Shown here piece by piece: positions 1 through 11,534 of a DNA stretch of 64,000 bases. Position 1 is the stretch's first letter. Each line of letters begins with the position of its first letter. Under the pieces are notes generated by a model. It worked only from the letters and a program-made list of their open reading frames with translations, did not search any database and had not been told where the DNA came from. Origin of the DNA: Timema cristinae (Eukaryota > Arthropoda > Insecta > Phasmatodea > Timematidae); contig JBCFYV010000100.1 of the NCBI GenBank assembly GCA_039000515.1, positions 35,018,421-35,082,420 of the forward strand. The letters run 5' to 3'. The position numbers were made by a program, and so were the translations under genes.

Positions 1-119
1 TGTTGGAGTTGTATCACTGGGGGACTTAAACCATTAAATTCCTCCCCCTCCCCTATCTATTCCATCCCACTCCCCCCCCCCTTTTTTTTCCATACTCAAC
101 ACCATTTGAAAACCATCCT

Positions 120-368
120 CACCTTTCGGCTCAGTCCGTCAGGTGAACTCGCGTCGGACGTTTTCTTCTTCGTGAACTCTTTAAGAGTTTCCCGTTAAAC
201 TTGAAAAGAGTTGTTTTTCCGATCGTTTTCCTGTCATGCCTTTATCTCGCGGCGATATTTCACGTGCTCCCTTAAATGAAGACGTATCTTGATACCGCGT
301 GACTTGTACAAGAGGAGGATATCGGAAGGGGTTCATCAACAAGTTCTCGAGACGAAAGTGGTGTAAGT
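120..368 (+). promoter_or_regulatory. Possible core promoter and non-coding first exon
   Basis: This is a non-repetitive patch, richer in G+C than what follows. A TCAGT initiator-like pentamer, the usual arthropod form, lies at 131-135, and a GGACG downstream-element-like motif starts at 156. The spacing is a few bases short of the standard downstream promoter element position. The patch ends at a strong splice-donor consensus, GTAAGT at 363-368. The only start codon with a reasonable frame inside it (236) opens just 18 codons, so if this is an exon it is probably 5' untranslated. No TATA box is evident. This is inference from motifs; they could occur together by chance. Confidence 0.3.
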
Positions 369-473
369 GCTTTAACGTTGGCGTATCTTTTATCGAAGAC
401 TTAAATAGTGCTACTGTGGTTATTACATAGCTTTACCAGAAACTCTAGTGGATATATGTTGCTAAGGGAACTA

Positions 474-562
474 CAGTAGACCCATGGCTTCTTTGGTGCT
501 GACTGACAGCTCACAGCTGACTAAGCTGTTCTGTCAGCACCAAAGAAGCCATGGGGCTACTG
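474..562. mobile_element. TA-flanked palindromic MITE, short copy
   Basis: A near-perfect 89-bp hairpin with termini CAGTAGACCCATGGC and GCCATGGGGCTACTG, bounded by TA at 472-473 and 563-564. Each arm is about 38 bp, the inner part reading TTCTTTGGTGCTGACTGACA. Two longer relatives with the same termini lie at 9121-9341 and 14191-14427. The TA duplication and CAG termini fit non-autonomous Tc1/mariner-type elements. There is no coding capacity; the 62-codon frame starting at 484 simply runs through the hairpin. Confidence 0.85.
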
Positions 563-564
563 TA

Positions 565-2553
565 GCTCTTCCAGAAATCTTTCGTTATTTAAGAAGTGAT
601 TTGTTATTTCAAAATATGGTTTACGCTAAAACTGACTTTAAAGGTATTATTAATACGACCTCATACGATTAAATAATTTATAAACTAAATATTGAATATA
701 TTAGATAAGGTCATTTTCAGAGGCATTTTTTTTATGAAATGTGGTTCTGTGATCACAATAATTAGTAATAAACATAACTCTAGCATTCTTCAAACAGTGT
801 CATTTTTTAATTGAGCCGCAACATACAATTTTGAGATGTCTGACGATTGTTTTAGTGGTTTTGATGCTTTAGAACTGTAATTCTCATAAGAAATACATAA
901 TTGTGAGGGTATTTCCCTTCAAGTAGACGGTTTGACATCCATTGGTTGCGTGTTTTATTTATTATCGTCCTGAGGATTCTTTATTTTTGTTTGAATTCAT
1001 TTAGCACCATTGTTATTTATGAATTATTTAAGAGTTGAGATTGATACGGTGTACTTGGTGGAAATTTACTTGAATTAGCTTGGAAATATGGTGGGTAAAC
1101 TACAGTGAAAAACCACTCTTAGGATACTCTGATGAGATTTGAGCTTTCACCCCTCTTTCATCGTACTGTGTATTCTGAAAACCCTAATTTTTATAGGAAG
1201 CCCGGTTTTGACCACCAACATTGATTGAAAGTTATTAACATTTGTCATTCTTGAAATATGTTTTATTTAATTAATCTTTGGGGACTGGTGCTAAAAAAAT
1301 TAACATGAGGATTGGCGCCGTTGCATTTTTACAACATCCTATAAAGTTATAAATAATAATCAAAAACATACGTTAGTTTATATTTTTTATTATTATTGAC
1401 GCAATATTATTAAATAAATATTTGAATATTGAATAATATAGTATTTTTGTAAATGTTATTAAAAAAATTACAATATCGTCAAGCTGCTAAAAAACAAAGC
1501 GTATTATTTTAAAAAATATTGAAAAGTATTTTATATTTTACTGTAAGCCCTATTATAAAATTACTGATTACGTACTTCTACGATATTAATGTATTATGTA
1601 TTACAAAATTTAATTCACTCATACTTTCTTGATCAACGTTTTGCTGCAGTTTTACCTACATTCTTGTTGAAAAGAGACTTTATTCCTTGAGTTATTTCCT
1701 TCAATTCGTATTTGTATGTAGAATAGCGACCGCACGCCAATAGCAACTAAAACAAAATAAAGTAACGTGATTGAACTTGCAAGAACTATGCGATGTAAAC
1801 ATACGGTGGAATGAGACAGACGAATGACATCACGAATGTCGCCGTTGCATATTCACAACATTTCTGCATGGCACCATTTAAAACTTTCCTATCCCCGAAA
1901 ATAAGTATTATTTCAAATGTTTTATGACGATATAATACGCAGCAGAAGTTATTTGAGGAGTACTTGGAGGGGGGTCCGAAGTAATTACAGCTGTTGCGAA
2001 AATGCAACAGCGCCAGTCACAGAAGGTTAATTATAAAGTTCATCTAAAAAGTTATCAAAAGCTTAAAATAAAAGTCCTTATGGACTACCATACAAAGTGA
2101 ACTTATGAAAATAGGTTATTTTCTGAAGTAAAATATCGGTGGAAAAGCAAACAAAGGAGTATGTCTTATAATATATTTTGCCGGAGAAGGGTAGATTATG
2201 GTTCAGATCGAGGCTGAGTGTATGCTTATTCAGTTTTTAAACATAAAATGGTCACCAACTCTCCCTCTATTCAAATCCGAGCACACCTCTTCTAAATTAT
2301 GACTTCCTCATCTGTACTCCATTGGTGAAAATATGTACATGTGGCCTTACGCGTGAAGTAGTTCTTGGAGAGGTAAAAAAAAACCATTTAATTATTTAAT
2401 TAATTTTTCTTTGAACTTAAATTAAATCAAATTAAATAATGTTGATTTGTCTTTATAGTAGCACTATCACCCGCCCTCCACCCCACCCCCCAGCACCCCT
2501 TCACACTTCCTCCTTGATTAATAACACGCTCCTCTTTTGAAAATTCGACCGTT

Positions 2554-2555
<2 letters not shown>
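565..2555. other. AT-rich non-coding stretch, no gene seen
   Basis: Mostly A/T with homopolymer runs, and stops in all frames. I recognise no exon, RNA gene or repeat family, apart from a pyrimidine/C-rich patch at about 2465-2510. Confidence 0.6.
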
Positions 2556-2557
<2 letters not shown>

Positions 2558-2624
<67 letters not shown>

Positions 2625-2730
2625 TAATTCACTGTAGGAATTACTCTCTGAACGGTATTAGAGTTCTGGTAGGGAAAAAGTCTTTCAGAAAACAATTCCT
2701 ACGCTGAACAGACTTTATATTATATATATA

Positions 2731-2789
<59 letters not shown>

Positions 2790-2790
2790 T
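2558..2790. repeat. (TA)n arrays around a GTAGGAATT hairpin
   Basis: Long TA dinucleotide arrays at 2558-2620 and 2717-2788 enclose a unit that begins GTAGGAATTACTCTCTGAA and ends TTCAGAAAACAATTCCTAC, an imperfect inverted repeat. The same GTAGGAATTGTTTTCTGA / TTTTTCCC vocabulary occurs in the outer arms of the 56.4-58.2 kb palindrome. This is probably therefore a small dispersed element flanked by, or made of, TA repeats. Confidence 0.6.
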
Positions 2791-3039
2791 CTTAATACTT
2801 TCTGACAGTGGATATTAAAATCTTCGTGTTTACGACCTTTTTTAATCCATTAGCAGAGCATAACTCTTATCTTACTTTTATCACTGGAATTAATCACGCT
2901 ACTATCCAAAGTCGCGTCTATTGAAGTTACGAGGCTTAATCTGTCAAATGTTAAGGAGGCTTAATGTTAAAAGCTCACAAACTTACTTAAAATGAACTAG
3001 TTTGCATAGCTGTTTAATTAAAACTAAATGGTGGACTAC

Positions 3040-3228
3040 TATACGGAAGAAAGGGAAATGGTCAATTTCTAATACCGCATTTGATTGGAAGGAGAGTGGG
3101 AAACCATTTAGGAAAACCACTCTCAGTAGAACCGACCGGGATCCGAACTCTTTATCTTCATGTCATCAGCAGACCAGTCTAACAATAGAGTGAGTGACAC
3201 CTCATACCATTTGACCACTGAAGCGAAT
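3040..3228 (-). repeat. SINE family C, fragment
   Basis: Read on the minus strand: a degenerate tRNA-like head near 3190-3228, a GGATCCCGGTCGGTTCTACT B-box and linker region, then TTTCCTAAATGGTTTCCCAC and a body matching other family C copies. The 3' tail is missing or too decayed to place. Confidence 0.65.
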
Positions 3229-3322
3229 GTGTGAATGACACACTGTCATGAAGTAAGCTGGTATCGTTTATCATTAGAGAAATTAGTTTCCGTTTTTTCA
3301 TTGTTTTTTGGGGGCCCAACAG

Positions 3323-3506
3323 TAGACGACTCGTTACACGAATTCTCACATCTGTCAAATGGATACAACATGAAAAGTGACCGGTTCGCTACTCTTTGCT
3401 GTCCCATTTTAGTTGTAACACAAAGTAACCCCATCCACAATAGTAAAAAATTACCCTTTACCACTTTCACTAAAGTAGAACCATCAAATTCCAATGATTC
3501 CAATAG
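3323..3506 (+). CDS. Ambiguous exon-like open segment
   Basis: An open frame runs through 3235-3510 on the plus strand. Inside it, a pyrimidine-rich stretch ends in CCCAACAG (AG at 3321-3322), and AATAG|GTAGGC gives a donor after 3506. The 184 bases between are open, with a mixed third-codon-position composition. The peptide opens after the junction with DDSLHEFSHLSNGYNMKSDR and ends SNSNDSNR; I recognise no family. The minus strand is also open over 3246-3503, so coding strand and even coding status are unsettled. Background here is about 35% G+C; this piece is somewhat higher. Chance is a serious alternative. Confidence 0.2.
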
Positions 3507-3510
3507 GTAG

Positions 3511-4000
3511 GCGAGTTTTGGTAAGAATAAACTTTTGTTTACGGGTACATTTTTTATCTGTCAACATTGATAACATTTTACATTATTTTAGTGTTATTTC
3601 ATAGGTACTGCAGAACGTCTATAATTCAGACGGCAAAAATTTGGATCGTCGATAATCTGGATCTTCTGGGAAAAAAATATTATTTCTAAAAATAACCACA
3701 GTGGTATAAATATCAGAGATAATGGCCGCCAAAAATATGCACCCCATGCCATGTTCAGGAAAAAGGAGACTTTTTTCCTTAGTTAGTTTCTTTGTCTTAT
3801 TATATTCCTTCTGAATTGGTAATATTTAGCAACAAAAAACAACGTGTAAGTTTGTTGTTTAGTTAAAATTTAAATATTTCTACCTTAACATTGAGTTGGC
3901 TTAAATATCCGTCTATATTTATTTTTGGTATAGGTACTGTATTTTCGAAAATCTGTATTGAGTTGATTCCCGTTTAGTCTGAACTATCTACGCTCTACAG
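3511..4000. other. Non-coding, nothing recognised
   Basis: AT-rich, without frames, repeats or RNA signatures I can identify. Confidence 0.5.
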
Positions 4001-4039
4001 TGTGTGTGTATATATATATATATATACACACACACACAT
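4001..4039. repeat. Palindromic TG/TA/CA microsatellite
   Basis: A (TG)n block runs into (TA)n and then (CA)n, giving a self-complementary hairpin of about 38 bp. Confidence 0.8.
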
Positions 4040-4091
4040 TAAAATGGCGAGTTTCAGCTTACATGACTGGACGTATTATTATGTGAAAATA

Positions 4092-4359
4092 TTATTATTA
4101 TTATTACTATTATTTAGCACCACGTCTTACAACCTGTTTGGGTTATACGCTTAAGTACTAATTACACTAATGGATTAGGAATTGGGAAGGTTGAATTTAG
4201 AGGAAGTGAACTCGCATTTGCGTGGAGAGAAAGTAGAAAACCATTTAAGAAACCACCTCCCCCAGTTCACCCGACCATGATTCGAACCTCGATCTCCCCG
4301 TCCTTGGCAGTCGAGCTCAACACGACTAGTGCGTTAGCTAACTAAGCCACCGAGGTGGG
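4092..4359 (-). repeat. SINE family A, full-length
   Basis: On the minus strand: tRNA-like head GGTGGCTTAGTTAGCTAACG (A box), B box GAGGTTCGAATCATGG, a body with CCACGCAAATGCGAGTTCAC, then the shared tail ending near GTAAGACGTGGTGCTAAAT and ATT repeats. It is flanked by a perfect 13-bp target duplication TTATGTGAAAATA at 4079-4091 and 4360-4372, which fixes both ends and shows LINE-type retroposition. Confidence 0.92.
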
Positions 4360-4372
4360 TTATGTGAAAATA

Positions 4373-6299
4373 GAACTAGTAACTTTGTTAGGTGTCGGAT
4401 AAGGTTTCACCTATGAAACTTGGACTGTGTTAGCTGTTATAAATAGTTTATATTTCATTTTTTCTGGTCATATTGTGCGTGATTTTATTTGGATAGAACA
4501 GTCGTAGTAGCAATAATACGAGTGCTAGGTGCATAAACAAAACACATACGATAATACCAATAGGCCTACTCCTTGTCTAGAGCTACTAAAACCACAATAG
4601 GACAATTTAAGGCAAACTGCTAGTAGAGCTTCCAAGACAGTCGTTTCCTCTCTCTTTCCTTTGTCTATTTTTTGAGTCTCAACTGAAATGGGATACTATA
4701 TAGAACAACATGCCCTCAAGCGGAACAAATATATTCATCAAATCTATTTATCAATCATATTTGGAACGTTCATCGTGGTTGAGACTCAAGGACCATGCTA
4801 CTCGTATATATAACTTCATTTTTATTCACAGATAGACCGGATGTCCCTGTCTTAGTTCAAATCGAATTTAAACTAGGTTTACCCTTCAAGGTAAAACCCT
4901 ACCTTGCTTTATTCCACAAAGGTATAACTTATATGATAGTGTAATCACTCGAGGTAAGTCTTTCATCTTTAAGGGTAAACGGAGTGTTTTTAGTTTAAGG
5001 CTTGACAAATAAACACACCGAGATGTTAGCTGTAAAGAGAATACACTAAGATCTTTTCTGTAGAGAAGACACCAAGCTGTTAGCTGTTCATCAAAGGACA
5101 CTTGGATGTACTTCTAAGAGCGTGTATCACAGGCCAACCAACTCTGTGTTATATTCGGCTATAAATAGGAAATTTACACCAACACAACGTGAATAATTTT
5201 TGACTAAACATTAATGGAGATGAAGATATTCCTAATACAGAACATTGTTGAAATATTAAATGATCTTTGGATGAAAAAGATGGCACCGAAAAGGCCGTTT
5301 TGGATCATTTTAAAATGGCTTCCCAGCTAAGCACTGTGCACAAATCTTCATTAAGGGCACGCTGTAGTTTTTAACAAGAAACTTTGTCGCTTTGTTCCCC
5401 ATCATCAGCGCGGAAAATTTCGAGCTATCATTCAAATATGAATGCACTGCACATATTTTCTGGCATGTCGGTCTTTTATTTTCACTTTCACCCCCATAAC
5501 TTGCTCGAGCCGGGAGTTGAGTTGGGCCTGCTATGCCGCACGCTCTTTAGGTTGATACCCTCAATTTAACTTTCGTTCTTCGTCGATTAATAATCTAAAG
5601 TGATACTGTTGAGAGTAAAATAGCGATAATTTAATATATCCATGTTGTTTATTCACACGATATCGTCCAGACTATAAAGGGAAATCGGACGAGATAGTCG
5701 GGACATGTCGCTAGGATGAGTCAGCATGTGAGGCCAAGAGCATTACTGGAGCAATTACAGGATGACAGGAGATCTCTTGGTCTGAACAAGGACCTGATGG
5801 TGGGATTAACTGGGCAAGGTTCTTGATGGGCTGGGTGTGGAAAGAGGATACACGGAAGGATAGGAGACGATGGAGGCAGGATAATCTAAAGGGCCTCCGA
5901 TCCTCGTTTGATCCTGTTTAACTAATGCATATGCGTCACGTTGAATTCATTGTACACTTAGTTTACCCTTAAAGTTAACATTATTACCTTGACTAAATAC
6001 ATTAACGCCTATCATATAGGCCTCACCTTAGGGGAACCGAGCAAGAAATGCCTGCTCCCTTTCAGGGTAAACAAAGGGTATCTATTTCACAAAATAATTC
6101 TGCCAGAGTCTTGGGAAATTATAAATATGAGAAAACTTTGTCCATACTATACTATTTCGGTGAACCTTTCTTATCTTTGGGAACTAATAATAAATTCTCA
6201 GTCTGGATACCTCACCACGTGATTCATAAATAGGAATCAATGATATTTTTAGAAAAAAAAAAGTTAAATGACCAGGACTAATACACCGAATTTATCTGC
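4373..6299. other. Non-coding, no gene supported
   Basis: Moderately AT-rich. A purine-rich patch at 5690-5900 can be read as RRRWRQDNLKGLR and resembles decayed retroelement coding sequence, but no diagnostic motif is left. Open frames at 5384-5569 and 5989-6233 carry no recognisable domain. Confidence 0.45.
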
Positions 6300-6303
6300 T
6301 TAA

Positions 6304-6688
6304 GGCGGGGTGCTAGTGAGTGTGAGTTTAGTGCATTAATTTTGCAGTTTTTATAGCACAAACATTTTTTGGCCAAAATAAATCAAATATTTCTTTTATA
6401 GAAACATAGAGTTTAGTTTTCTGCACATGATAATATCAACAGTTGTTGAATATCTGTCATAAGCATGGCGGCATTTGGTGACAAACTTTTTAAATAAAGA
6501 GAAAAGTTTGTCACCAAATGCCGCAATGCTAATGACAGATATTCAACAACTGTTGATATTAGCATATGCAGAAAACTAAACTCTTATGTTTCTATAGAAG
6601 AAATATTTAATATATTTTGCCAAAAGATGTTTGTGCTATAAACACTGCAAAAATACTGCCCTAAACTCACGCTCACTAGCACTCCACC
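6304..6688. mobile_element. TTAA-flanked palindromic MITE, best copy
   Basis: A 385-bp foldback element bounded by TTAA at 6300-6303 and 6689-6692. Termini are GGCGGGGTGCTAGTGAGTGT and ACGCTCACTAGCACTCCACC. The arms match over almost their full length, including CAACAGTTGTTGAATATCTG and its complement, with the centre near 6490. TTAA duplication is typical of piggyBac-type elements, but the element has no coding capacity and the assignment to that superfamily is inferred. Degenerate relatives lie at 8219, 24168, 33498, 34299 and 39933. Confidence 0.88.
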
Positions 6689-6692
6689 TTAA

Positions 6693-8214
6693 GAAAATAT
6701 TCTACTTTCACGGGTGCTTACTCTTGTAGTATTGATAAAGGTAACATTTTCACCATTCCGTTATGTGGGCACTGGGCAGTTTTTCCCGCACTCTCGACCT
6801 CTCATTCGAAGGACATCCCGGGGATGTGCAAAGAATATGATCATAATAATATAGTCATATAAAAGGGCATAATTCCTAACTAGAACTAACGCTCATCACC
6901 ATATACTGGCTGAAGCTACATACGTGTGAAAGGAAATGGGGAAGGACTAAAGGACTGTAAGAAGACCAGCACGCGAAAGCCGTGGTGACACGCCACGAGT
7001 TAAACCAGGACCCAGCACACACGTACGAGCCACGTTCGCGGAGCAGCTTGGTGAGATGGTTTTCATGTAGTGCTAGTCGGCTCATTTATAAAGTTGGCCG
7101 ATATCGTGTTGAAAGGTATTGGTTAGCTGTCACGTTTGTTTATTTAAGGCGGTAGAAATTCATCAAAATTACTCGCATGAAGTGAAGAAGAAATTTTGGC
7201 TCGTAAATGTATTATAAAGCGCCAAGAATTAGGAGACATCCACTAATTTTACTGCTCAGTCCACTTTCTAGAACGGGCTTCTTTCACCGTCCCACCACCA
7301 TTTTAGAATGCGATTCTTATCCGAGCTGATTCGCAAAAGTTGAGCATGGTCCAATTATACTCGGATCGGACGACTCCGTCCGAATAGGTTCGGATTACGT
7401 TCGCGATTCAAATAGGCTCCGTGGCTTAAACCATATTCACCACACACTGTATACCAGTGGCGTTTCATGACCTAAGATATGTATGAGGCACGTGTTGAGT
7501 TTTATATAGACTAAGGTTTAAGGCTTTAAATTTGCGTTGTGTGTGTGTGAGAGAGATAGATAAGGGGAGGGTGAAAAGTGTTTACTACCAAACAATGTCA
7601 ATTTATATAACTGTTTATTTTTACCAACATTTTTAGCAAAATATCATTAACATTGAAATTATTAGTGGTAAGGGTTGGCAAGTATGATTCCAAGGAGATA
7701 GACAGTAAAAATTCACAAATCTCTTTCTATGCAAATTATCAAACTTTTAGGATATTCTGTTTTTAACAATTATTACAGCCAAATGGAATTTTGGTCTAGT
7801 TATATTTTTTCAAAATTTTTTGACTACTTTCTCTTTTATATTCAGTAGTGTATAAATACATACATCAGTTTCTGCTCCCCCCCCACCCCTTTTCACCCCT
7901 CCCGGTTTCTCGTATTCTTTGTAATAGCTTCAGTTTACAATGGTAACTTGCGATGTTTTCAGATATGACGGGGACTCTTCTAATTTCCTTTCAAAGATCT
8001 GTATAATTTGTTTCTAGGTATTACTTTGTAATGATGTCTCCCAAAAACTCGACCTCATTGTAATAAGAATAGCATAGATTAGTGTTCCTCAATTTTTTTG
8101 TCAATCGTACACACCTTCCGGGGACATGTCCTTACAAATGCACCCTTTCCAGCTCTTCATAAAAAAATAACTCAAATATTATCTATTTATGGAGTTCCTC
8201 AGTAGTAGTCCATC
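6693..8214. other. Non-coding, nothing recognised
   Basis: Contains a moderately G+C-rich unique patch at 7250-7430 with the repeated word TCGGA/CCGA, a GT/GA-rich microsatellite near 7540, and a C-run near 7880. No exon or repeat family was identified. Confidence 0.5.
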
Positions 8215-8218
8215 TTAA

Positions 8219-8601
8219 CGTGGGAGTGTATAGGACACAAGAAAATGTATTCTTACAGTTTTTATAGTAACACATTTTTATGGTCAAAAGAATTTTATTA
8301 AATTCTTCTGTAGAAACATAGAATTTAATTTTCTTCCAATGGTGATATCAACAGTTATTGAATATCTGTCAAGAGTGTTCTGGAATTTAATGACAACTTT
8401 TATTCTTCATGTAATGTTTGTAATCTAATTCTGCTATGCTCATGACATGTTCAAGAAATGATGATATCAACATGTTAAGAAAATTAAACTTTGGGTTCTA
8501 CTGAAGAAGCATTATTGTATTTAATTTGGCAAAAAAAAAAAAAGTTTTGATATGAAAACTATAAGAAACTGAACTTTTCTCTTGTTCCTTACATCCCCAC
8601 C
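8219..8601. mobile_element. TTAA-type palindromic MITE, diverged copy
   Basis: The left TTAA is at 8215-8218; the right site has decayed to TCAA (8602-8605). Shared landmarks with the 6304 copy: TTACAGTTTTTATAG, GAAACATAGAATTTAATTTT, TCAACAGTTATTGAATATCT and a right end reading TACATCCCCACC. The arms are much less alike than in the 6.3-kb copy, so this insertion is older. Confidence 0.75.
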
Positions 8602-8964
8602 TCAAGCAATTTATATAATTTAAACCAGTATCGATCTCTTTTTTTTTTGTTAAGATTTTACTATAAAGTTTACACAAAACCTTGTGGTGTTTTTTTTTTT
8701 ATAAAAACACGATAATGATTGACGAAAGAAATTGACAACTGCCATTCACACCGGGATTTTGCCATCATCCACAGCACATAGTTTAGTCGAGCACACTCTA
8801 GCTGTGACTCTCCCACGGGACTCGTTTCGACGCGCAGAGGAAATCTTTCCTTAAAAAAAAAAAGACTTTCAAACAACCATGTGGACTTGAACTGTTCTAC
8901 TCGGAAGTGACAGTGATTTCTGTGGCAAGAGTGGGTTACAGTCCGGGATAAGACAAAGTGAAAA

Positions 8965-9070
8965 ATGTTGATACGTTGGAAAAAAGACAAGAGCGGTTCT
9001 TCCGCCAATTCCAGCAGCAACAAGACGTCATCTTCCACCAAGAAGAAGAGGAAGTTTGGAGGTCGTGAAG
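8965..9070 (+). CDS. Candidate first coding exon, Ser/Lys-rich N-terminus
   Basis: ATG at 8965 sits in a good context (A at -3, AAAAATGT) and opens 35 codons plus one base before a clean donor, GAAG|GTAGGA, after 9070. The peptide starts MLIRWKKDKSGSSANSSSNK, followed by a Ser/Thr run and a basic KKKRKFGGRE end. This is a low-complexity, strongly basic N-terminus with a possible nuclear-localisation-like KKKRK; I recognise no family. The exon and its upstream 250 bases are distinctly richer in G+C than the surroundings, and codons such as TCC, AGC, AAG and ACG contrast with the AT-rich background. A two-codon upstream ORF (ATG at 8879) lies in the presumed 5' leader. The long minus-strand frame over 8670-9086 is probably its shadow. 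It could instead be chance; see the phase-compatible segment at 31840. Confidence 0.42.
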
Positions 9071-9120
9071 GTAGGATGTTTGTCAAATATACAGTGTACT
9101 GTGTAGTGTAGCTAGGATTA

Positions 9121-9341
9121 CAGTAGCCTCATGGCTTCTTTGGTGCTGACTGACAGCTGACGGCTTTGAAAAGTTACCAGACCAAATTATGTATCCCTAC
9201 GCCGAGCCATATGATCTGCAACAACATGTGTTTAGCAGCTGTCACTTCTTACAGTCAAAATTTAGGTATATGGCTGAATATTGACTGTCAGAAGTCAGCT
9301 GTGAGTTGTCAGTCAGTACAAAAGAAGGCATGGGGCTACTG
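9121..9341. mobile_element. TA-flanked MITE, long copy
   Basis: 221 bp between TA dinucleotides at 9119-9120 and 9342-9343. Termini are CAGTAGCCTCATGGCTTCTT and a right end complementary to it. The middle contains ACATGTGTTTAGCAGCTGTC, also present in the 14.2-kb copy but absent from the short 474 copy, which is therefore an internal deletion derivative. Confidence 0.85.
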
Positions 9342-9929
9342 TACTTGAGCTAATTGATTGATGTTTGATCACAGTTCCCCCCCCCTCCTCCAATACTGCT
9401 GTGTTCACTCAAAATATTTGTTTTACAAGTAACAAGAATCTTTAATTGGCATAGTTAGGTGTGCTTGATCCTCAACAAGTCTGCTGATTTGTTTTTCTTA
9501 ATTTAGGTTAATTCAATTTCATATTTTTTTCAAGTGCTATAGTCATGATACAGTAATGCGCTTTAATTTTAACGTTTAATCGAGTTTGTAATATCAAAGT
9601 GGAATGGATCATACAGTAATTTAAGTGCCAACTTGAAGTAATTTAAATCATAATAATGTGATTCAAATTTCTGGGACAGATATTTTTTGGTGCTGTCTAC
9701 GTATATTGGCCCCTTCATGGCGATAAGACCTCCCTCCCACCCCCTCAATTATATGCAGGAAATATCAAGTTACTACCAGCATACACCACACCGTCAGGAA
9801 AAAAGTTTATTCTACCGTGAGAGCTGGAAAACTCATATTCGCCACACTTAAAGGCCAATTCGCCACTTGTGGCGATTAGGGATAGGTTTCCCCATCCCGG
9901 CTAAGCCAAGACGTCACTCAAAATAGGCT

Positions 9930-10060
9930 GAATTTCAGGTGACTGGGAGATCGAGATTCGAACACTGGTCAGGTGTTCAGAGAAGAATATTTTTTTTCAT
10001 AGATGATTTCCCACTCTACTTCCATTTTAATGTTGTTACATTTCCTTTGAAGTTTACCTT
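9930..10060 (+). repeat. SINE family C, decayed fragment
   Basis: Keeps GACTGGGAGATCGAGATTCG (B-box region), a TGGTCAGGTGT linker and TTTCCCACTCTACTTCCA. Head and tail cannot be delimited. Confidence 0.55.
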
Positions 10061-11330
10061 TATAGCGCTTACCTAATTAGTGCAAATTGGCGGGTATCTC
10101 GGATGGGTAGAGAGAAGTGGTGCAAAAAGATATTTGGAGAATTCCCTCCTCCAAAAAAAACTTCTATGGCTACTGTTAAAAAAAAACCATTTGAACTAAT
10201 TTAAATCATATATCACAGTTTATACCATTTATTTGAGAACATTTGACAATTTTGTCTCAAGCGTGTCTACCAATTTGTCTTAGAAACATGGAGTTCGATT
10301 ATTGGGGTGTGCCGAAGCCCAATATCTGTTAACAAAGTTAATTAATTCTTCTTTAATTACTGGTAAATCAATGTTTAACGGTTTATTGTTGTTTACGATT
10401 TAGTATATTGTTGTTAATATCCACAATAGGCTTTGTCACTAAAAGTATACTAATATATTAACATGATATCATTGAGAGAATGATAAATAGCTTTCTTTTA
10501 TTTACAAATGAGCCTCGTGTTACAGTAAGATGGGTTAGTCTCTTTTTCCATTACGAACTTTGAGATAAATGGCAGTTGAAAATGAGGTCCAATAGCTGGG
10601 TTTCATCATTTAATATTTGACTTATATTAAGAGTCACATTTTATTCTAAAATATAAGCTGAATTCGTAAATATATTAGTATAATTTTTTTAGATAGATAA
10701 AATTAGTTTTTTTTTTGTAACAGAGGGTAAATTACCGCAATCCAGTGAGCAGCAGGTTGAAAATGATATATCCCTCTCCTTCCCTTCAGCCCCGCCTCTT
10801 CCCCCCACATCCCACCACACACTTGTCGTTTTTATTAAACTGCTTTTTGGCTCCATGTAACAGATATGGTCGGTTTTGGGTATTTGGTCGACGAAAGCTT
10901 AGTACGTCAGTAAGAAGTAAATTGAATATCGATTTGAATATTTTTTTTTTTAATAAAGTGAGTTCGGTTTTGATAAAAGATTGAAGTATTGTTCGCAGCA
11001 AGCCTGATATTGACAGAATATTTAACTGGCGGTACCGCTTTTCAGAATATTCCAACGCCATCTAAGTTTTGACAGTATGTTGGCATGCACGCCTACCACT
11101 TTTAGAATATCTTTAACATTTTTTGTTGTTTTTGTTACTGCTGGAGAACTACGGTGCTCGCTGAAAAATCGGCTCATAATTTTAAAACACATATTATTAA
11201 CAACTTTTTTAAATACACTTTTTCAACATATTTTCTGACATTTTACTTTACTTTTTTTTTCTCTCCACCACCTTTCATTCATTACCCGTACTGATTTTAC
11301 ACATTTGATCGAACTAATAGATTTGAAAGC
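10061..11330. other. Non-coding, nothing recognised
   Basis: AT-rich with several T-runs. Overlapping frames on both strands at 10745-11061 are chance and show no domain. Confidence 0.5.
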
Positions 11331-11336
11331 TAGAAA

Positions 11337-11450
11337 GCTAGAATTTAAAGTATAAGCACTCACACTTGCGTGGCGGGAGAATGGAAAAGAACATTCTTAG
11401 TACACCCGACTGGGATCTGAACCATGACCTCTACGCTGGACTAAACCGGA
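11337..11450 (-). repeat. SINE family C, fragment
   Basis: Minus strand: a B-box-like TTCAGATCCCAGTCGGGTGT, then a linker and CCACGCAAGTGTGAGTGC body. 5' head and 3' tail are missing. Confidence 0.6.
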
Positions 11451-11490
11451 TGTTTGGTCCATGTACAACCCTAATGTGTAGTAATATGCA

Positions 11491-11534
<44 letters not shown>

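Noticed and set aside
5690..5900. Possible retroelement coding remnant (RRRWRQDNLKGLR)
   Set aside because: Only one short basic block is readable, with no RT, integrase or endonuclease motif.
8670..9086. 138-codon minus-strand frame
   Set aside because: It runs antisense through the more plausible plus exon and its leader, and it is rich in Leu/Phe from reading Lys/Ser codons backwards.
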